Source: Pagrus major
Taxonomy: Eukaryota > Chordata > Actinopteri > Spariformes > Sparidae
Length of the DNA: 64,000 bases
Reading direction: 5' to 3'
NCBI RefSeq assembly: GCF_040436345.1
Contig: NC_133224.1
Span: 8,052,741-8,116,740 of the forward strand
Part shown: one piece after another, positions 12,331 to 26,100 of the stretch
How the letters are laid out: the number at the start of each line of letters is the position of its first letter
Numbering within the stretch: the stretch's first letter is position 1
Notes under the pieces: generated by a model
Databases searched by the model: none
What the model was told of the DNA's origin: nothing
What the model saw: the letters and a program-made list of their open reading frames with translations, nothing else
Made by a program: the position numbers and the translations under genes

Positions 12331-13406
12331 AATGTTTGTCTCAAATCATTCATGTATTGTTTCAGTTCAGATTAATACCATCAAAAGCATCTATTGGTTG
12401 CATTTATGGTTCAATCAGTTTGGTTGCAGAAAAACATTTCAGCGTTCACAAGGATGGACATTAAACTTCAGATTTTGGTGTCCACTCCTTAGAATATAAG
12501 ACAAAATGCTTCTTTCGAGATGCGCTAATTAACACAAATGTTCAATAATCACGCAGAGATCCATCACAGAAAAAAAAAGACACAGCTGGAACACATGTTT
12601 AGAGGCATTCTGGGAAAGTTCACACATGATATTTGGGATTTCCTTGAAAATACAGAGAAGAACTTCAGTTGTGGCGTTCAGGGCGGGTTGAGGAGAAAAT
12701 AGGGAAGACAAAAAAGTAAACTACGCCTCATGAAATATTCGGATTTTTCCTTTAAATGGAGAACACTGCAGCAGCACTCCAGAAAAGCCTTCAGACAGGA
12801 GGAGCGGTACATACAGTGGTCTGCAGTGCCCCCTGATGGTGACACAGAGGTATTACAGTTCAACTCTTTTCCCTGAATTGTGCACATGTGTATTCCTTCC
12901 TATGGATCAACGTCAAGCTGCTTAATGAATGAAAGAGCCCTTGTTTACTCCCTCGGCTTTTAACTCCATGTTTGTACGTCAGGCAAAAAAGAGTGAACTG
13001 GAGCAGGAGAGGCGGTGAGAAAGGATCTGAGGCTGCACTGATTCAGAGATTCACAGAGCGCTGCCGCCCTCTAGAGGCTCAGTGAGGGAAACACAACAGG
13101 GAAACATCGAGGCGTAATCAGGAGAGCTGGAGGAGTCGAGGAAAGCAGATTGACGAACTGTCCATTCAGTGAGCGTCACAGCGGAGGAATGTTGAAGTCC
13201 ATCTCCTCTGAATCCACAACCGAACACTGAATCACATGCTGTACAATACGTGGCACTAAATCATCTCTGTGTGTGTGTGTGTGTGTACTGTTTTCTATTC
13301 GGGAGAATGGCTGGTGTGTGTGGTATGTGTGTGTGTGACTCGGTAGGTGTACTGTTCTACGATGTGTGTATTTGTGTGTACTGTATGTGGAGCAGGAGCT
13401 TGAGCT

Positions 13407-13507
13407 TCAGTCAAACCCTTGCCAGTCGCTCTGTTCGGAGTCGTACTCCAGCTCCACGCCGATGCAGCGGACGCCCTCCAGCAGCATGGGAGTACCGTGG
13501 TGACGAT
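13407..13507 (-). CDS. adissp: adissp last coding exon
   Basis: It encodes the C-terminus from DRHHGTPMLLEGV to the terminal Gly-Phe-Asp, with the stop at 13407-13409. The acceptor is CCGCAG. The first Asp codon is split: G comes from the previous exon and AT from this one. The ending matches human C20orf27 almost residue for residue. Confidence 0.95.
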
Positions 13508-14089
13508 CTGCGGAGCGCAAAGAGAGATGAATCAAAAAATGTAATTACAGAGGGAAATAATAAGTGATGAACATTCACGCGTGGAAAACTACACTGCTGA
13601 GCAGCCATTTTGCCTCCAAACTATTTATTTTGATTATATATTTCATCCAAAGTGCTTTTTTATAGGCAGCAGTGGGAATAATGTTTGTACACTACAACCA
13701 TTAGTGTGTTTACTATCAGGAAATAAAAACTAATGAAAGTAATAAACTGTAATCAATTATTTAGGATCCCTAATTCCTTAAAGGGCTATAAATACGTTTA
13801 TAGAGCAGGAACAGGCCCCACTCTGAACACACCTATAAAGTGCTTTGCAGTAACAATGAAAAACAGTCAAATGTGGTTAAATGATGAAACAATAAGATAA
13901 AAGAAATGACAAATAAAAGAAAGAAGCAGACAGAAAAACAGAGGGGACACTGTTGAGGAAATGGGTAAAATAAAAAGACTGGAAAAATATGAAAAAAGTG
14001 GTCAGATACCCCTTTTTCACCACAAAGGGTGATCTGATTTGCAGAAGTGGATAAAAAAACACAACATACAAGAGAATATGGGACATCAT

Positions 14090-14129
<40 letters not shown>

Positions 14130-17100
14130 CAACCAAGGAAAAACAAAATGTTTCTGTTTGTTAAAAAGAGTCAATCCATTGAAGTGGTAACAGTAATAAA
14201 GTGCTGCTGAGCAGTGCAGTCAAGCTTTTAAGGCATATTAAGTGCTTTTATGACACATCAAACCTATCGCTCTTTGCTCTGGGGAGGCTGCATCTCCAAA
14301 CAGATGGGAGAAGAACAAATTCCTCCAAGAGGAGACAGTCAGAGGCGGCCGAGATCGACCTTGCCTTCTGCAAAATTTGTCTTTCGTGAATACCTGCCAA
14401 AGAAAGCCGCTGCTTGCCAATTATGTTGCTTGTGTGGACAAGCTTTCAGTTGAGACACGAATAAAGAAGAAAAACATGTTTCTTAAAATCTGTGAGGGTT
14501 GAAAATGACGCACATGTTCTGGCTCAACTGAACCAAACTTAGTTGTGTGTTTTCAAATGAGAGGTTACAGTCGAATACTGTCAAAACTGCAGGAATATAA
14601 TCCATGCACCGGTGCACGGCGTGGGACAAAGAGCTGACTGAGACGGGCAGCGGTCCCCCTCGACCCCCTCCGACCAGGAAGTATCCGGTTACGTGCAGTG
14701 GAAGACCCTCCCATGTGGGCCACAGAAACCTCCCATTCACACGTCTTCACTCTCAAAAGCTGCAGAGCGCGACACAAGAAATGATCACTGGCGTTAAAAC
14801 TATTCACTCTGTGCTGTTACAAGCAGATCAACCTCGTCAGCTCCTGTTCACAGTGACTCCTGAACACCAAATTAGGTAAATAACGAGTTTTACACAAACA
14901 AAAAACATTCGTTTTATATCCAGGAACCTTTCACAGTGATCTCAGGGCCGTAAACTGCCTAAATTGCAGTTTAAATGTTATTTTGTGCCTCTCTAATGCA
15001 CTACTTTGAGCCTTAGTCACTATAAAATTTCCAGACTGCACCTTTAGTCTTCACAAATGCATTGGTGGTTCAGTGGTAGAATTCTCGCCTGCCACGCGGG
15101 AGGCCCGGGTTCGATTCCCGGCCAATGCAACACACTTTTTCCCCTCGTCCGTCGTGTACCAGACTGAGAGGAATCGCTGCACAGCTCAACATAAATATTT
15201 TCCAGATTTAATAAACCTCCTCACCATCATTAGGCCAACATCTGATGACTCTTTTCAGTATCAATTACTCACTCTGTTATTTTTCAATTAATTGTTTCAT
15301 CTCTGAGATGTCGATAAATGGCGTAAACGCCCTTTAAAATGTCCAAATTAGCAGCAATCGTTGTTTTGTCCAACAAACAATCCAACACCCAAAAAATAGT
15401 TCCTTTACAATGATTTCAAACCTAGAGGAGCTGCAAATACTCACATTTGAGAAGCTGGAACTAGAGAAAATTTGGGTATTTTTGCTCGATGAAAGACTAA
15501 AAATGATTAAGCGACGATTGAAATACTTATTTTTTTCCCCGCAAAATAATTGATCTACCGCTTCAGAACTAATAATCACAATTAACACAACCTCAAAGAT
15601 ATTAAGAAGAAGAAATAAGGCTCCAACTAACGATTATTATCATTGACAATTAATCTGTTTATAATTTTCTTGATTAAACGTTTAGGTTTTTTTGGTTAGA
15701 AAAATGTCAGCAATGAAATTGGAGAAAAATGTCAGTAAGTGTTTCCAAAAAGCCCAGGATGACGTCCCCGAATGTCTTGTTTCGTCCGCAACCCAAAAAT
15801 ATTCAATTTAATGTGATAGAGGAGTAGACAGAGTGCTTTAACAGCGGTGTATTCAAACCATATTGAACAGCAGCAGTACAATGTCACTGATCTAAACGCA
15901 GCACTACAGCTAAGAGTAACAGCAGATGCGGAGGCAGAGCTTAATCTTTTGATCTGGTTGCCAGCCAGACCTCAATTACACACACGTACATCTGGACAGA
16001 AGATCAGGCTACGCTTTGTGTGTAAAAATAAAACACAACCACCGTTCATCCTCAAACACACACATGCATGCATGCACACGGGAAATGTACACACTGCTTG
16101 TACTATATTTACATACGGAGACGCCCCCTTTACCTAATTCTCCATCTGCTGACACAAATATGTCTTCCCGACACTGATTTAAGACGAGGAAATGCAAATT
16201 AATTAAAGGGAGCTTTCCTATGGCAGACAGCAGAACAAGAACCGTCTAAGAGAGCTGTTTTTTTACTGTCTTACACCTGAAAAGAAAAATATTTTTGAAG
16301 TGCACTACCAAGGATTTCATGCCTCCGTGGGGTACTGAAAAGATCAGCTGCACACTTTATGTTGCAGAGATTTTAAAACTAATTTTTATCTTGTGTTTTC
16401 ATTGTAATAATGAACATAAACCACGTTTAGCTTCCAATTTTTAAGGGCTATCGGTGATAAACAACGTGCTGATGAAAGAGCACAGAGTCACCAGCAGGGG
16501 GCAGCAGCACACAAGAAGATAGTGACGGTTCTCACTTTAAATCTCAAAGAGGCAGAAATTAGAGACTCCAAGGTGTGCGGAGTCAGCTGTAGTAAACCTA
16601 AAGGGCTTCAAAATGCTGATTTTTAAAAAGTGAGATCCAATTAGTGTGAAAGACGTGCCGGTAAAGTGCAACAAAATCCATGTTGACATTAAAATGTGAT
16701 TTCTCTGTAGACAAGGACAAAAAATCTCTAAAAAAACTATAAAGCAATGCTGAGATAAACAGTCGCTTTATCAATTTAGTTAAGTCATATTTGAAGAAAA
16801 TATGACAAACGTTCTCTTGTTCCAGCTTTCCACTTGTATATTTAGGTTTTGGACTGTCTGTCACACAAAACAAGCAATTCATATCCATCAAAATATAGAT
16901 TTTTCACTATTTTTTGACATTTTATAGACCAAGTGATTAACTGAGATAATTAATGTCAGATTAAAGGATGTGGTGTGGTTTTAAAAGGCACAAACATAAC
17001 TTTGTATCACCATGGTCTCTTCTAAAGACTGTGTGGCTGCTTCAGATTTCACACTGAGCGTTCTTGTCTTTGGTCTCAGCCCTTGGCGTGGGTTAAATCT

Positions 17101-20100
17101 CCAAAAATGTAATGTATTCATTTGAAGGTTTTACAAGTTACAAGCCATTTAAATTCAGCTAACTGCTAAATTATTCTGTTTTTCTAATAAGGAGTCCCTG
17201 GCACTCTGAAGAAATGATAGACGTGATGAGGGATAATGGATCATCTGTTCAGTGCAATCAAAATTTTATGCATTGTGTAACTGAATAAAAGAAAGAAAAA
17301 TCGGCAAAAGGAACTGCAAATTCACTTTTTTTTTTCATCTACTACTGTTAGGGGAATATGAGGAGTTGGCTCAATTGAGAAAAACAATTAGTGGCGCAGT
17401 TTTTTTGAGTTGGGTCCCATTAAACCACTGTTGAAGAAGAGGTGGCGTCATTAAACGAGCGCCGATCACATCTTAAAAGGTGGAAAACATAATGAAAATG
17501 TATAAATAGAATTGTAATGCTGCTTTAACATGGGGTTGTGTTAACTGTTTTCATGAAAGGAGTCCATATGAACGCCTCCGTCTTTGAGTATTAATGACTT
17601 CAAAGGTGGAAATTTTCTAAAAAGGTCCAAGTTCACGACTTGTGAACATGTGAATCGTGTTTGCTGAAAATTTCAGAAATGGTGGAGGCCTGGAAAGTTC
17701 ATTTTTCAGTGGATGGTACGTCATTTTATTATAACTGTCGTATAGAGAGTTTCTTTATAATTTTACAGATTTCAGGGGAAATTGACACGATTTCCAACAG
17801 CTTCATCTGTTTTATACATTTGCATTTCTTGCTTACTGTTGGTGTCCTCACAATTTAACCACTTGAACACCAAACTTATCATGAACTCTGCTTCCCACTT
17901 TGTAACCACAAGCTCACAACTTCCATTTTATGTGTCATTTGTTTGTTTGTTGTTCTATTAATTTGAGGAAGCTAGCAGTCTCTCCATTGCACCACAGATC
18001 AGATGTCAAATTCATCTGCTGCTATTTTTCATCCCTTCAGTCGACGCATATTGTCATCATAGTGTTCCACCTCAGCTAAGAGTGAAACATTTTTGCAATA
18101 TTAAACCTTTTTTTTAATTTATTTCCGTTTCCATTCAGTTTTTCTATACGCTAAGTGAAAGTACGCATGAAAGCAAGAGGTGTGGGAACCCACTCTCAGT
18201 GCCCCAACCGTCAAAAGAGATGAGAAAGGGTCATCTACAGGCTGCTGTGTGATGCAATGTGTACTCCACATACAGCCACAGAAACATGAGATTATTATCT
18301 TTTATCACACCGGTAAAGTAACCTCACCCATGACTCTGGCGTGAACTTTGACTTTAATACAGACGTCCTCGTTGGTCTCGCTCAGCAGCAGCACCTCCTC
18401 GCACAGAACTCCCTCCTGCTGGGCCATGTACTCGCACGTCACCTTCAGACCTCCTGAGAAACACAAACAGAAGGAAAAAAAAGGATAGGATTTCTTACTT
18501 TATTGCAGATTTGTTCTTTGTCTCCCTGTGTGAGGCGATGTTATGAATATGGATCAGACTGTAACCAGTGCAGTCAAGAGAAGAAAAAGTCAACATGATG
18601 GAAATTACTTTATCAAAGCCAAGAGATGAGTACAACATATGTTAAACACAACTAAACTCACACCAGACACACACACAGCTAGTAACATAAAGGGTGTGAC
18701 AGTAAGTAAAGGTCAATAACCTGCTTAGGTTACAGGCCTTCAGTGGGCACGACTCCCAGAAACATTAGAGGATAACCTTTAGCCTAAATGAGCAGGTTTA
18801 GTGTTGGGAACTTTGCTGTTACTCTTCTGACAAAGTGCTTTTTTTTTTTAGCCGGGTCGGGTTCAAGGCATTTGGGGGGTTTACCACTTTTAACAGCACA
18901 ACATGTGATAGGAATTCAATAGAAAAACATGAGGTTGAAAGTCAGTTTTGTTTTTATGAATCCTCAGAGACGGATTGCTGAGCTAACACTATCTGAACTG
19001 TCTGCGGCTCTAATCCTCGGCCATCTGGTACTCAGAGCAGCCAGAAACAATGACGCTGAGAGTAACTTGCAAAGTATTTCACTCAGGTCTGCCTGCAATA
19101 AAAACATACTAAACTTCTTTTTATATATGTCTATTAAAGCCTGAGCGAATGTTTTAACGTATGTAGCTGAGCAAGATCAGATAAAAACTTGTACTGAGGA
19201 GGGAATAGATCAAAAGGCAGCATACTTGCATCATAATATTGCAATGCCACATACATTTTGTACAAAGTGTGGGAGGGATTCAAGTCCAAAGTTCAGAGTA
19301 TCTATATGATCTGTTACAGGGAAACTGGTTTGCAGCCACGTTAACACAAAAACATACAAAACAATGGTGGACGACCAACAAGCATCAGGACATCAGTGGA
19401 CAGAGCGGGTCAGCAGGAGATCAATTGAGCGTCCAGGTCAAAGTACAACCAAACAATCAAAGCTATCTGTATGTATGAGCAATCTACAGACAACAGCTTT
19501 ATATTATCTACCGGTGAATATGTGAATGACAGCAGGGATAAACGTAAGAGTCAAACTTTATTGTAGTTATCATATGAATTCTTGAGTTAAAGCCAAAAAA
19601 TGTGTTTTGTGAGGTCACACTGGACGGATGGTTGCTCTGCTTAACATAATGTAGGCAAAAATGATGTATTGTCTCTTGGATGATTACAAAGGCAATGAAG
19701 GCACAAACAGAAAATATCAAGAAATGAGGAAGAAGACACGAATAAGCCTTTGTTCTTGCGGCTAAATCATTAAAACTGCAATCAATAAAAAACACACCAT
19801 GTTTCAACTATAAGGTCTTCAAAGGCTTTTTAGTGCCTCCTTCCTCGTTTCTGGATATTTTCTTTTTTGGAGTGCCTGGATTGCCTTTTTTATATTGACA
19901 ACATTGTTGAGCACTGTGCAAAAAACTACAGGTGTGCACAGAGGAGATGGATGCCCCTCTATAAGGGTTAGGTTTGCTGACCAGTCCACGGCCTTGACGT
20001 TGGAAAGCTGTTTTAAAGGCCAAACTTCAACTGTGTTTCCACCCAAGGTACCTGGAACATCTAGCCACAGCAACTACTTTTCAAGGAGCTAAAAGGCTCC

Positions 20101-23100
20101 TTCAGCACGTCGTTCTCTGCTTTCCTCTGTGATCTAAAGATTCGGCAAAGGGGAAATAATCTGCCGACGGCTGTTTTTACATGTCAACCGGCTCTCATCT
20201 GTTGTCTGCTGCCTTCTCTGACTCTAAGATGATGTGTTGACTCGAAGCACAATGAACAAAACACAAACTGGTTTATGGCTGCAGTTTTTAAAAAATGGTG
20301 GCTAAACTCCCAAAGTACCTGTTCTTTGGAAAGTACTACCCCCCGAGCAGGGACTTTTTGGGGCGTAAAGTAACGTCCCCAGAACTTAAATTAGACTCTG
20401 GTCCCTGTGGTGGAAACGCAGAGTTCCTTCAAAGGTCAGTCCCTGAAGAAAGTTCCTGCGTTTTCTTGTCTGTTTGAAATTTTCTGCTCTGCAACTTCTG
20501 AATTGTCACACACTGCTGATGTTTAGTTTGTCTCATTCCCTCATGATCTCTTACCCTCCGGTGCTGGTGTGATATCAGTGATCCGGAGGTGTGGACTGGG
20601 CACCGGTGCTGGACACACATCCTTCCCCAGTGCTGGGACCTCGGGCAGGGTGAACACTATTTCATACCGGTGCTGCGTCTTTAGGAAGCCAACCTACAGC
20701 GAGAGGGAGAGAGGTATTTAGAGAGTAGAGATTTAAACGATTAGGAGGGAAAAACAAGGGCTGTCTTTCTCTCTCCCACAAACTTCGGACTAATCCGACT
20801 GTGACTGGGAGAGAGGGATTTAAACAGAGGGGAACAGCTTCTGCTTGGCCTCACATCGCATGGTGTGAGTCTATTACAGCTCAATAAATAAAGGATTATT
20901 TTTTTATGAGTAACATGGATAAGTAATTCTCACAAGCACCATAATGTTGGGCTGAGTTTTCCTTGAGGGAAACCTCTCATTGAAACCATTAGTTGTTGCT
21001 CCGGTGATCTTAATCCCCGTCATCTTCTGCCAGATTGGCAATTTCAGCCTGACAGGGAAATAAAACTGAATCACCTTCTGGATTTCACCCAAATCTTCCA
21101 ATAATACTAATCCCATGTGAATAGATTTGTCAGCAATTTAAGAGCTAAATCGTATTTATGGTAACATGACATTCAGAGTTTGTAAAGAAAGAAAACATAG
21201 CATAAAAATAGGAAGTTGGTGTGGATTTTCTGTGGTAGCAAAGAACAAGTTCATCTGCAGCTATTTTTGATCATTAATTCACAGTTTATGTAATTTTTCA
21301 AGCAACTGCTTAATGTTCTATGATTTCATCTTTTTAAATCTAAGATGTTCTCTGTTTTATATCATTATAAACAGGATATCTTTAGGTTTTGGACTGTTAT
21401 TATGACAGAAAGGGCAATTTGAAGACGCCGAGCCTGATCTACAATGTCTACTGTCTACTGTTCCATTGAGTAAACCTTCATTGACCATACTCTTACTTAC
21501 AGCCATCATCTATTATCATTAGGGCTGCCAACTAACAATTAGATTAATTATTTAGTCTATTAAATGTCAAAAATTGTGAAAAATAGTTACCACAACTTCC
21601 CTGAGCCCAAAGTGACTTCAAATTGCTTCTTTGTCCAACCAGCAGTCACAAACCCAAAGACTCTTCACTTATTGTCACAAATAACGAAGAAAAGCAGAAA
21701 ATTGTTGAATTTAAGAAGCTGAAACCATCGAACGTTTCACATTTTTGCTTGAAAAATGACTGAAACAACTAATCGGTTATCAAAGTAGTTGGCGATTGAC
21801 TTCATTACAATTGATTAACTGATTAATCTACCAATTGTTGCAGCTCCAATTACCATAAATAATTCAATTTTAAAGGGATTTCTAGCGACAAAAACATAGT
21901 TCAGGAAATTAACGCCAACCATTTTCACAGTTGATTAAATAGTCACAGTTTTGTCATTTATTAAGCGAAAAAACCAAACATTATCTAGTTCAAGCTTTTA
22001 TGTGTTGAACGATTAACTGATCAAATAAAAAATATATAAATAGATTGATTGCTAATGAAATCAATGAGATGCATCCCTGTTAAGATAATCTATCAGATTG
22101 TACCTGAATTTTCTGACTGACTTGAATTATTTGTTGCATTCATAACTAATGAAACCAAACATAACACTGTCTTATCTCCTGCTTCCAGCACAATTCACAC
22201 TTTTTCAACTCATACTGCCTGTAAGCAAAAATTTTGAAGCTGACTATGAGGCAGGCAAGTGAGAGAAAGAGAAAGAGAGGGGTAGAGAGATGTAGAGGTA
22301 GCAGTCTGGTATATAGCAAAGAGAAAAATTCATGAGGGAATCATCACAGTGTGGAAAAGCCTCACAGAGGAGACAGGTACAGAAAAAAAAGAGAGACAGA
22401 CAGCGAGAGAGAGAGAAGGAAACCGCAGGGAAGTGCAGGCGAGGAGAGATAAAGCCCAAAGCCCCTCCAGCTAGAGCTGCGAACGGCAGCTTCAGCCCCA
22501 CATGACCCCCTGGTTAAAGCAATGTGCCGAGCAGAGCCTGCAAACAGCATTAGGTGAGAAAGCAGAGAGGGAGCAGTGAAGGAGCACTGCAGAGAGGAAC
22601 AATAATCAGTCTTTGAGCGTAGTCCCACGCATGTCCAGAGACTGTGAGCCGTCGCTGAAATATTCATTTAGTTTGGATTTCATGCTGCAGATTTGGACAC
22701 AAAGAGGCTGTAAAATGATGCAATGACGCAAACCCAAAAGTGATTTGTTACATTTCAGTTTTTAAAGCAGTTTGAAGTGTTTCTGGTTCACGAGTCTAAT
22801 GAAAGCGGGCACTACTGAGTGGTGACGGTTAGATGCAATCATTTCTAAAGATGGACTATGTGTAACACTGTCTGTTGGGCACACCCAGAGAAACACACGA
22901 CTCGGCGTTCGTCCAAAACAATGGCGCAATTCTTTTCCTCAACTTGAAGGGGAATACCACACATTTTATGAACTTGAGTGAACTTGAATGCTGCCTAAGA
23001 CAATTCACCCAGTATTTATTATCATACAACACTTCTTATTATCTAGAAACTGAATGTTCTTGCATGTGAGATATCACTTAGAGGAGAGAGAGGCACGAAC

Positions 23101-26100
23101 GCGAAGATTTATTTATGAGCGCTTTAAATTCTGGTTTACACTGCTGTGGGCAATGCTCGAGTATAAAATTATATTTGGTGCGACTCCATATGCAAACTCA
23201 GTAAAGTCATTTTCATTCATTTAGAGTGCTGTCATGCGGCTTAAGCAGATTATCTTACTTGAATTTGAGTCACATCCAGGGCAAACACAACTTGATAACA
23301 CACCAGAGTTACTGAACTTTCAGAATAATTGTGGCATGTAAACGTATCGGTCTAGCTTCTAAGTGATCTGATTATAAGCAGCACCAAAAAACGTAAATGT
23401 GGGAACCAAAGCAGAATGTATCATATCAGCAGGGCTGGTAGTGATAGAAAATAAATTAAATTTGGGGTCAAATTAAAATGGCAAGCTGGCAATCAAGCTT
23501 TTGGCCACTTTGAGGCAGTGGAACAAGCTGTAAACACAACATTTACATGCTTTATTGAAGTCCAATTAATAGTTTTCGTGTCCACAAGGGTTCGCTTTAG
23601 TATGTGCAATGATAATGTCATTTTCTGCCAACGTCCGCTCTGTGTGTGAACATTGGCGTGCAGCCCACAAATCGTGACCGCACAAACTGTGCACGCTCCA
23701 GTTACAAAATAAAATAGCTTGTTCCACTCTCCAGGCCAGTTGGTGGCATATTTGGTAGCTGGTTTGCAAAGACGAAAAAGATGAAATTTGATGATGAAGA
23801 AGACGACGACGACAAAGGTGACAAAGATGACAAGGAAGATGACGAAGAAGACGACAAAGGTGACAAAGATGACAAGGAAGATGACGAAGAAGACGACAAA
23901 GAGGAAGAATAATAAGATGAAGGGGAAGAAGACCAAGAAAAAGACGCAGAAGAAGACGCAGAAGCAAAAGGAAAAAGAAGACAAAGAAGAGGAAGACGAT
24001 GAAGAAGACAACAAAGAAGAAGACGAAAAACAAGAAGACGAAGAAGACAAAGAAAAAGAAGACAAAGTATGAAACTAAGAAGACTTGGAAGAAAATTAAG
24101 AGGACGAAAAAGAAGACGAACATGAAGAAGAAGTCTTTCAAAGGAATATAGAGACATCCAAATGACATTGAACTTCTAGCAAGAAATCTCAAAAACTCTA
24201 TTAAGACACAAAAATACCTGCTGCCAAAAATGGAAATGTCTGTGAGAAAGATATGTGAAGGCCAACAGGGAGCTGAAAAGCTAGACAAGCTATGCAGGTG
24301 GGATATGAAGCAACGGTAGCATTTGCTTGTGCCCGTATTATGGCTCCAAGTCTGATAATCACTCTACATTTAGCTCTGGTTTGGTCTCTGCTAATCAGTC
24401 TGTCGGTCGTTTGCTGCTGAGCAGGTGGTGTACAGTAGGTTACACAGAGTGTGTTTGCAACAACTGCCTACTGCAAAATAGTCGTGGGCCAGAAATTCAA
24501 AACGAAGGTGCTTAAAAGGCCCGGTATAGCCGAGAATAACTGCTGAGTCAGGTGATAATTCTCTGGTTGTCACTAGACGCCTCATCCTTCAGAATACACA
24601 CAGTCATTTGATCCATTATTAACATACAAATATTGATTTGTGGTGCTTTAAACGAAAGATAAACACCAGTTTAGCCTCTTCAATTTCCCTTCTCTTAATT
24701 AAAAGCAACGTTTCCTGTTTCCTGCAACCACACAGCCTTGTAGTCATTAACCCTTAACGTGGTTACTCGAAGTAATACAATCACAGCTAATCGGAGCATC
24801 TCGGCCGGCTGGGCTGAATAAAGTTCAGAAACACTGGCTCGGCTGTCCTGTGAAACACATAATAATTTGAATTAAAAAATGTGTGGCATCTGCAGGCACA
24901 GCTCCGACAGCTGCTCATTTCCATACCCTGCTTCACCGTCATTATCAGAAACAGGAAGATACACGCTGTAAAATTAACAAGGATTATGTGTTGCTGTCTA
25001 CGAGCGCCCGCCTGCTGCATGGACATACAGAACTTGTGAAATCCAAATAACATTCATGAAAAATGGTATTCATACAGCTGTTGTCTGCATACCGCTCCCA
25101 TCCCACACACTCCCACCTCATCCTAGGTCTGTCTGCGAGGATCGCCAACACCCCCCCCCCCCGGCCATTTCCATAGCAACACCACCACCCTCGGCTCCAC
25201 GATGAGCTACGACGGCGAGCTGAGAGTATCCTGTGCCCACTCTCGAGCACGCTTAAAGAGCTCTGAGATGCACACACACACACTCACTCACACTCAGGCT
25301 GTTCTGTGACTGTGAACAGCCAAGTTTGTAGTCCATGTCACACACACACACACACACATGCACGCAAACACACAGCTTTTAAGCAAATTGATTTGGCTGT
25401 GACTTAGTTTCAAAGCTTGGAAAGGCTTAGTTACAGTGAGCGTGGACAGAACTTTCCTCTGGGATTTTTTTCGGTATAACTGAGAAATAGCAGAAGAAGA
25501 GGCCTGACCTTAAAGTCTTCTGAATTAAAGCAGAAAACACCATCCAAGTTAAGTGTGCTTGTATCTTCAACCTGATAAAGTCATATTCACGCTTAAATCT
25601 GTCACAAACCCCCAGAAAATAGGAAGAAAGGCATGCCCGATTATTGAATTTATCAACCGCAGTGAGAAGGTCAGGCTCAGTGAAACAGCGAGAGGAATCA
25701 CTCAGTAAAAATTGATATGAGCGATTCTAGGACTTTATCCAGCAGCAGGCAGGAACTCTTTCAGAAAGCCACTCTAAAAACATTAGCTACTTGAGATGCA
25801 CTTGATTTTGTGCGCCTGCCACTTGAACAGAAAAAAATCGATGGCTTGTTAGATAAATCATGTGGTTGGGCCTTTGCCTGAGTGCACGTCTTTTCTCGAA
25901 CATTTAAATCAGTGCTTGTGAACTGCTTTCACATTAGGGGCTATTGTTCATCTGTAGACAATGATCTCATTGTTACACTCTTTAGTGTCCAAAACTGCAG
26001 CCACTCGACATTGGCACTCAGTAGTAATGTTTATTAATGTTTCTCATTGTTACCATCTTAGATTAGCACAGTGGATCTCAAACTTTTCTCTGTTTTTATA

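Larger units (their letters stand above)
11135..13406 (-). other. adissp: Predicted adissp 3' UTR
   Basis: From the adissp stop codon at 13407, the minus strand has no AATAAA until 11154-11159. A GT-rich element follows there, which predicts a 3' UTR of about 2.3 kb. It contains a TG/GT-rich patch (13260-13400) and old hAT-type MITE sequence (about 11990-12330). Its extent is inferred from the signal; transcript data would settle it. Confidence 0.55.
13508..18327 (-). other. adissp: adissp intron between the last two coding exons
   Basis: It contains a trinucleotide array (14085-14126), a tRNA-Gly gene on the opposite strand (15059-15129) and several decayed hAT-type MITE pieces (about 15290-15840 and 16600-16960). 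No other coding exon was recognised; short open frames here are unconvincing. The stretch 17000-18300 shows nothing identifiable. Confidence 0.7.

Noticed and set aside
13250-13567. Plus-strand 105-codon frame over the last adissp exon
   Set aside because: It is the antisense reading of the adissp exon joined to a TG repeat.
23493-24288. Long overlapping minus-strand frames (up to 240 codons) rich in Ser, Phe and Leu
   Set aside because: They are reverse readings of the GA-rich tandem tract; three frames are open at once, which is the signature of simple repeat.
25148-25162. Run of about 14 C bases
   Set aside because: Simple homopolymer in an intron; may also be length-uncertain in the assembly. 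No G-quadruplex pattern with several runs.
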